64,000 nucleotides of DNA from Symsagittifera roscoffensis (taxonomy: Eukaryota > Xenacoelomorpha > Acoela > Convolutidae): contig NC_087067.1 in NCBI RefSeq assembly GCF_963678635.1, positions 59,192,487 through 59,256,486 of the forward strand, given 5' to 3'. The translations under genes were made by a program, and so were the position numbers. Numbering within the stretch: position 1 is the first letter of the stretch; each line of letters starts with the position of its first letter. The notes under the pieces were generated by a model that was given only the letters and a program-made list of their open reading frames with translations, did not search any database and had not been told where the DNA came from. Below are positions 59,648 to 64,000 of this stretch, in pieces.

Positions 59648-60390
59648 GATGAGTTAAGTTCTAATTGTAACTCGTAGAGTAATTTCAGATAGGGTACACC
59701 GTCTGCTCGTCACGCTATCTTATTTTCGGCCGGTAGATTCGTGCAACTTCTTAGTCTAATACCGATCTTAATCTCACTCTTATATCTGCTAGTCCCAATT
59801 AGTCTCAATAGATTTAGAGTAGACTGGTTTAGTGCGAGTAGGTCTCTCGGAGAGGCAACTAAGTTCGGTAACTTCACAAATGGCATAAAAATGAAACTTT
59901 TCCCGAATGGCATACATTTCAAGTTTTCATTGTAATTCAAACGTTTTCTATCAATTTCAAATTCTAACGTTTTGTCAGGAACGAAAATATGTGAACAAGA
60001 TTTGGAATTTATTGCTTTCAAACAAATGTTAAGCAAAAAATTTGCTTAAATTGACCACATGAAGCTTATCAATAACCGCAATCTTATGATTTTCGCTTTG
60101 ATAAAAAAAGTTCTACAATTTTAAGATAAAATGTCAATTAACATTTGAATTGACAACATGACTTGTTTTCTCACATTATTGTTCACGAACAAATTGTTCT
60201 ATATTTTCCTAATGCGCCTCTTGCATCAAATTTATGCCATTTGGGAAATTTTTCATTTTTATGCCATTTGGGAATTATGCCATTTGAGACGTAATCCTTA
60301 GTTCTAAGTTAAATTCAAATCTCTCTGGTGCTGAAATTACTAATAAGTGGGTTGTTAGTTAGATGGATCATGATTGGTTAATATTAAACT
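59648..60390 (+). repeat. Dispersed hairpin element, copy right of the provirus, interrupted
   Basis: TGAGTTAAG start, TCAGATAGGGTACACCGTC, TTTTCGGCCGG, CTAGTCCCAATTAG..., interrupted at 59867-60296 by a MITE, then TCTCTCTGGTGCTGAAATTAC followed by a deletion that removes the second arm of the palindrome. Ends poorly at ~60390 in an A-run. Confidence 0.78.
59867..60296. mobile_element. Nested 430-bp hAT-like non-autonomous element
   Basis: It interrupts the hairpin element exactly. Flanks are CTAAGTTC (59859-59866) and CTTAGTTC (60297-60304), an 8-bp duplication with one mismatch; other copies have a single CTAAGTTC. The ends are long inverted repeats: AAATGGCATAAAAATGAAA (from about 59878) pairs with TTTCATTTTTATGCCATTT (to about 60269), and the repeats extend to GGTAACTTCAC / GAGACGTAATC at the tips. 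No transposase. The 8-bp duplication suggests hAT, but the tips differ from the CAG type of the other MITE, so superfamily is uncertain. Confidence 0.8.
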
Positions 60391-61059
60391 TTAAAAAAAA
60401 ACCTGTTTTCTAAAAAATTCATAACCTACACGAATTCAGTTTGGAACGATTTTAAGAGGGATAAAATCTCCGCTTACGCATCAATAGTGCGAATGTATCG
60501 CGCGTTAATTGTGTCAAACTGGACAAGTTGGCGACGTTTAAAACTCATAACTTTACAAAAAATGATCACAGGTGAATCTTCTAAATTTCAGCTCAGGACA
60601 ACAGCACCTTTTTAATGATATAAAATTCTCGTTACAAATTACTAGTAAACTATTTGGGAGAAAAAAACACACTCGAGCACAAATCTTCCGTCACTGTCTT
60701 CGAAAGTCGGAACTATGAATCATTAGTCGACTATCAAAGGCGGTAGACTTAATTCTTGCCGGAAATCCATAATTAAAGTGTTTCTTTGAGAAAAGTAAGT
60801 CGTTTTGCCAAACAACGAATAGAAAAACATCTTTCTCATTGTAACGATTGTTTGTTCATATATTAAAACCTGAAAAAAAGGGAATACAAAAATCTCTATG
60901 AGAGCCGAATTGGTGAAAAAGTTAGCTTAAAGTATGCAAGCTTCTGCATATGTGATTAAAGAAAAACACCAGTTCTGAGTAATGAAGAATCATTAAACTG
61001 CAATTGGTCGTCGCAATTTTAAGATATATTTTTTTTGTTATTTACGATGATGATATGTA
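60391..61059. other. Non-coding, nothing recognised
   Basis: AT-rich intergenic or 5' kinesin intron sequence with no ORF, RNA gene or repeat shared with the rest of the window that I can see. Confidence 0.4.
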
Positions 61060-62010
61060 TCTATCTATTATATATTGAAATACGGGCTTCTTTATCTCGC
61101 TACGTTTAATTTTTTTTCAACGTAGTACTTTTGCATATTTAACGAAAGTAATTTTTCTTTTTTAAGCTATATCGTGATTGCAATGGTTTATGTAAATTTT
61201 TTCGATTTTCCAGTTCGATTTCAGAGTTTTTTTCACGGAATTTTTATAATTAGCAACCCAATATTGAGATGCTGTCAAGGTTTTTCCAGGAGTGGCAAAT
61301 TTGGCCTTCAATTATGATCGCCCAAATCCCTTTAGGTTACGAGATACGACGATTTTTTGGATTTTTTCAGAACTCAAATTAAAAATTAGTTAAAATTCGA
61401 TATTACCAACCTTGTAGTTGGTTGGTATCAGCTTTCCATCAGGGATTGAGAATCCTGCCTCCAAATTTTGCTGCTCAAATCCGTGTAGTTTTCGAGATAC
61501 GACATGTTTTATGATTTATAAGAAACTTTCAGGGGTTGTGAACCTTGCCTCCAAATATGACAGCGCAGATCCTTGTGGTTATCGACATTGACGTTTTTTG
61601 TGGTTTTTTCAAAAAAAACTAGAAACCTAAATTTCTTGAAAAGTTTGAAATTACCAACCGTGTAGTTGGGGGCTGTCAGAGTGCTCTCAGGGGTTGCCAA
61701 TCTTGCTGCAAATATGGCTGCTCAAATTTTTGTCGTTTTCTAGAGATGACATTTTCTGTGTTTTTTTTGAAGTTTCTCGGAATTTCAAATTCCCGACTGC
61801 TCAAATGCTTTTAGTTTCCGACGTGACTTTGAATGTAATTTTATATTTTTTCGAAAGAACTTAGATATAAAAACTTTACAAAATTTTATTGTTTTTCAAA
61901 GTTTGAATAAAAAACTTGAATAAATAACTTGAGATATTGAAATTACCTACCCTGTAATTGGGTGCAATCAGAGTACACTCAAAGGATGCAGATCTCATTC
62001 CTAATGTATG
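61060..62010 (+). repeat. Second copy of the complex ~160-bp tandem repeat
   Basis: Starts with TATCTATCTATTATAT (about 61073). Then comes a segment matching 27.9-28.07 kb ('tacttttgcata.tta.cgaaag', 'aagctat...attgcaatg'), then diverged units marked by TTGTAGTTGGTTGGTATCAG (61414), GTGTAGTTGGGGGCTGTCAG (61663) and CTGTAATTGGGTGCAATCAG (61953). Same orientation as the copy at 27.66-28.87 kb. Confidence 0.65.
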
Positions 62011-62092
62011 CCTTTTTTTAGTTCGATATATGCACTTTTTTGAGCGTTACACGCTAGTGAAACTGATTGGATAGTTTGTGGTTAATTTTCAG

Positions 62093-62192
62093 ATGAATTT
62101 AATGATTTGGAATGACTGGAATGCAAGTAGACGTGACCAAGTAGACGTGTTCCAGACACTCTGTGTCCCCTTGATCAAACAGTTCTTCCAAG
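62093..62192 (+). CDS. Kinesin motor (KIF27/KIF7-type), exon a
   Basis: Encodes DQVDVFQTLCVPLIKQFFQ just before the P-loop exon, the position of the conserved 'QxxVYxxxxxPLVxxFFEGYN' segment of kinesin motors. Donor CAAG|GTCAGT at 62192/62193; the split Gly codon G|GC joins exon b in frame. The acceptor at 62092 (TTTTCAG) is the best candidate, but the first ~15 codons it adds do not resemble kinesins, so the start may be wrong. Earlier motor exons (the β1 region) lie outside or are not visible in this window. Confidence 0.6.
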
Positions 62193-62432
62193 GTCAGTGT
62201 CAGTGTCATTAAACAAGTAGAACTTGTGTTGTATTACGAGGCCGTCACGTTTTTAACCTAAGCTTTCCGCAGTTAGTTGCACTAAGTTTGTACGTTATTT
62301 TAAATGCGTGAGATGGATCGGCATGATTAAAGTTCATTCATTAATGACATTTTTCGCCTCTGTTTGATTACCTCAACATGTCATGTTAATTTGTGCAAAT
62401 TTTGTTGAGAACGAAAGCTTTTTTTGTACAAG

Positions 62433-62578
62433 GCTACCGGACTATCTTCGCGTATGGACAGACTGTGTCGGGGAAGACGCACACGATAGAAGGAGAGTCG
62501 GATGACGAATCTCATGTGGGAATAGTTCCCCGCTCGATCGACTTCATCTTCGCAGAAATGGATTTTGTCTGCCAGGGA
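62433..62578 (+). CDS. Kinesin motor (KIF27/KIF7-type), exon b with P-loop
   Basis: Acceptor TTTTGTACAAG|GC. It encodes [18 protein letters not shown], the Walker A/P-loop of the kinesin ATPase (GQTVSGKT, 62456-62479; the usual fourth residue Gly/Ser is Val, still within GxxxxGK[ST]), then [14 protein letters not shown], the conserved helix after the P-loop. Exon length 146 nt; it ends in phase 0 at GGA|GTGAGT. The donor's TGAGT is also the first bases of the hairpin element that fills the start of this intron. Motor-domain ATP hydrolysis drives microtubule binding; in this subfamily the protein acts in cilia and Hedgehog signalling. Confidence 0.85.
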
Positions 62579-62579
62579 G

Positions 62580-62990
62580 TGAGTTTATGTTCTAGGGTCT
62601 AACTCATAGAGTAATTTAGGATAGGGTACATCGTCTGCTCGTCATGCTATCTTATTTTCGGCCGGATAGATTCGTGCAACTTCTTAGTCTAATACCAATC
62701 TTAATCTTACTCTTATACTTTCTAGTCTCAGGGTGTTTAACTAGTCTCTGCTAGGCTCAATAGATCTAGGGTATACTGGTTTGTTGCGGCTGCTAAAGTC
62801 TTCTTGGAGAGTCCAACTAATTTCTAAGTTAAATTCAAATCTCTCTGGTGCTGAAATTACAGTAATTTCAGCACTTACAAATAAGTGGGTTGTTAGTTTG
62901 ATGGATGATGATTGGTTAGTCTTAAATATTTTATAGGGATAAAATATCTAAATTATAGCCAATAATTAATTATAGTTTGGATCTGGCCCC
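62580..62990 (+). repeat. Dispersed hairpin element at the 5' end of a kinesin intron
   Basis: TGAGTTTATGTTCTAGGG start directly after exon b, then AACTCATAGAGTAATTTAGG, TTTTCGGCCGGATAGATTCG, palindrome GTGCTGAAATTAC-a-GTAATTTCAGCAC (62848-62874), ending GGATCTGGCCCCA. The remaining ~255 bp of the intron (62991-63246) is not part of the element. Confidence 0.82.
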
Positions 62991-63246
62991 ATTGGCCAAG
63001 TAATAGTAGTAGAAACAGCAGTCATAATTTACAATTTCTTGTTGGGCGTCACCTCGAAAGATGATTGTCGTAAATTTCATATGTTGTGAGGTTGAAAGTT
63101 TCATCACACGCAGAGCTATTATAATATCGGTGAAATTAGGTTGCAGGGTGAAGTGAAACGAGTATTGGGATCGCCTTTTCAATCGCTTTTACAGAGTTCG
63201 CTTAGGAAAACGCACCAGTGTTATCTGATTTGGTATTTTGTGCTAG

Positions 63247-63423
63247 GAGAAGGATCACCAGTTTTCGGTGAAGGTATCCTTCATTGAGATCTACAAAGAG
63301 GAGTTGCATGATTTGCTGGATAGTGAGAACTACCCCTTCAAGAACCTCCACATCCGAGAAGACGAGAAAGGAAACACGACTGTGATCAATGCTCGGGAAG
63401 TCTCCTGCTCCAGTGCCGAGGAG
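63247..63423 (+). CDS. Kinesin motor (KIF27/KIF7-type), exon c
   Basis: Acceptor TTTTGTGCTAG|GAG (phase 0, 59 codons); a second possible acceptor CACCAG at 63261 would drop five residues. It encodes EKDHQFSVKVSFIEIYKEELHDLL, then LHIREDEKGNTTV, ending at ...CSSAEEV. The LHIREDEKGN block after the IYKEELxDLL helix is characteristic of KIF27/KIF7 (costal-2-like) as I know the family; other kinesins differ here. Donor GAGGAG|GTAAAC at 63423/63424. The next exon, which should carry the NxxSSRSH switch I, is beyond the window. The gene is incomplete at both ends here. Confidence 0.88.
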
Positions 63424-64000
63424 GTAAACAGTTTATTAAATTATCTTCCAATATCGCGAAGCCACTTTTTCAACTCAAGTCGCACATTTAATACGAAGTT
63501 TAAAGCTTCATTCAAACAGCATCTTGAAATCATAGAGCTCCTTTTCTGTTTCTTGCTTGTGCACGTGAAGTTCTGCTTCCTGCTACCTAGACTAAACCAT
63601 ATGTCCGCTAGAAAGGGTCTCAGTTTACAGAATGTGCGATTCAGTTTTCATGGCTAACCAGAACAATTTTTATTCTAGGAAATAATCAACTGTTTAAACT
63701 CATTTTCGAGTAGAATTAGTATTTAAAAAAAGATTTGCTGTCAAGGGTAGGTATACTGCTGAAACTTTCCCCTTTTTTCGTTTCAATTTTTTTCCTCTTT
63801 AAATCATTAAATCTTTTTTTTTTTGATTTCTTGATTAACTATCGATATTAAAAAATAACAGAAGTCATAGCAGGATCAGAGGCGCCTGAAAAGGGCTGCA
63901 TAAATCCACGGCGTTCTCGCAAGGAGATTTTATTTGGTTGTAAATATAGTAACTTTTACAATGAATGGAATCTAATTTGCAAACAATTTATTATTATTAT
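63424..64000 (+). other. Kinesin intron, start
   Basis: After the donor the sequence turns AT-rich. The frame stays open for about 70 further codons, but the translation stops resembling kinesin immediately, so it is read-through into the intron. No further exon to the window end. Confidence 0.6.

Overview
This is an AT-rich, intron-bearing, transposon-dense piece of an animal genome. The strongest lineage clue is three exons at the right end that encode part of a KIF27/KIF7-type kinesin motor, a metazoan family. I see no bacterial or viral genome organisation, and the species cannot be named from the sequence.

Layout. (1) 1-16756 is a tandem array of about 2.8-kb units on the minus strand. 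Each unit is a dead protease-reverse transcriptase fragment of one Ty3/gypsy-type element, and most carry the same hAT-like MITE at the same site. (2) 16757-21410 is non-coding repeat sequence with a CCCCTCCGGATTGG minisatellite and one doubtful ORF. (3) 21411-26151 holds three tandem 1.57-kb units. (4) 26297-33409 is a plus-strand three-exon gene (joined length 1197 nt, 398 aa) for an unrecognised basic protein with a C-terminal C2HC finger. Its introns hold repeats. (5) 33884-39796 contains a dispersed hairpin element, expanded at 35.3-39.5 kb into four ~1.0-kb tandem units packed with hairpin minisatellites. (6) 39.8-59.6 kb is a minus-strand Ty3/gypsy-type provirus-like locus. In transcription order it has gag with a CCHC knuckle, protease, a deletion where RT should be, three tandem RNase H/integrase copies (one integrase ORF intact, DD35E), a Pro/Thr-rich ORF with a signal anchor, and a broken envelope gene whose cysteine and motif pattern resembles chuvirus-type glycoproteins. 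(7) 59648-62010 is repeats with a nested 430-bp hAT-like element. (8) 62093-63423 is the kinesin exons on the plus strand.

How the parts relate. The left array and the right provirus are complementary pieces of the same retroelement family: RT is found only at 1-16.7 kb, and intact-looking gag, integrase and env only at 40-59 kb. The left units share the same catalytic lesions, the same MITE and mostly the same internal deletion, so they spread as DNA duplications and not by retrotransposition. The hairpin element links the rest of the window. It lies in introns of both host genes, at the end of the 1.57-kb units, and on both sides of the provirus, always in plus orientation.
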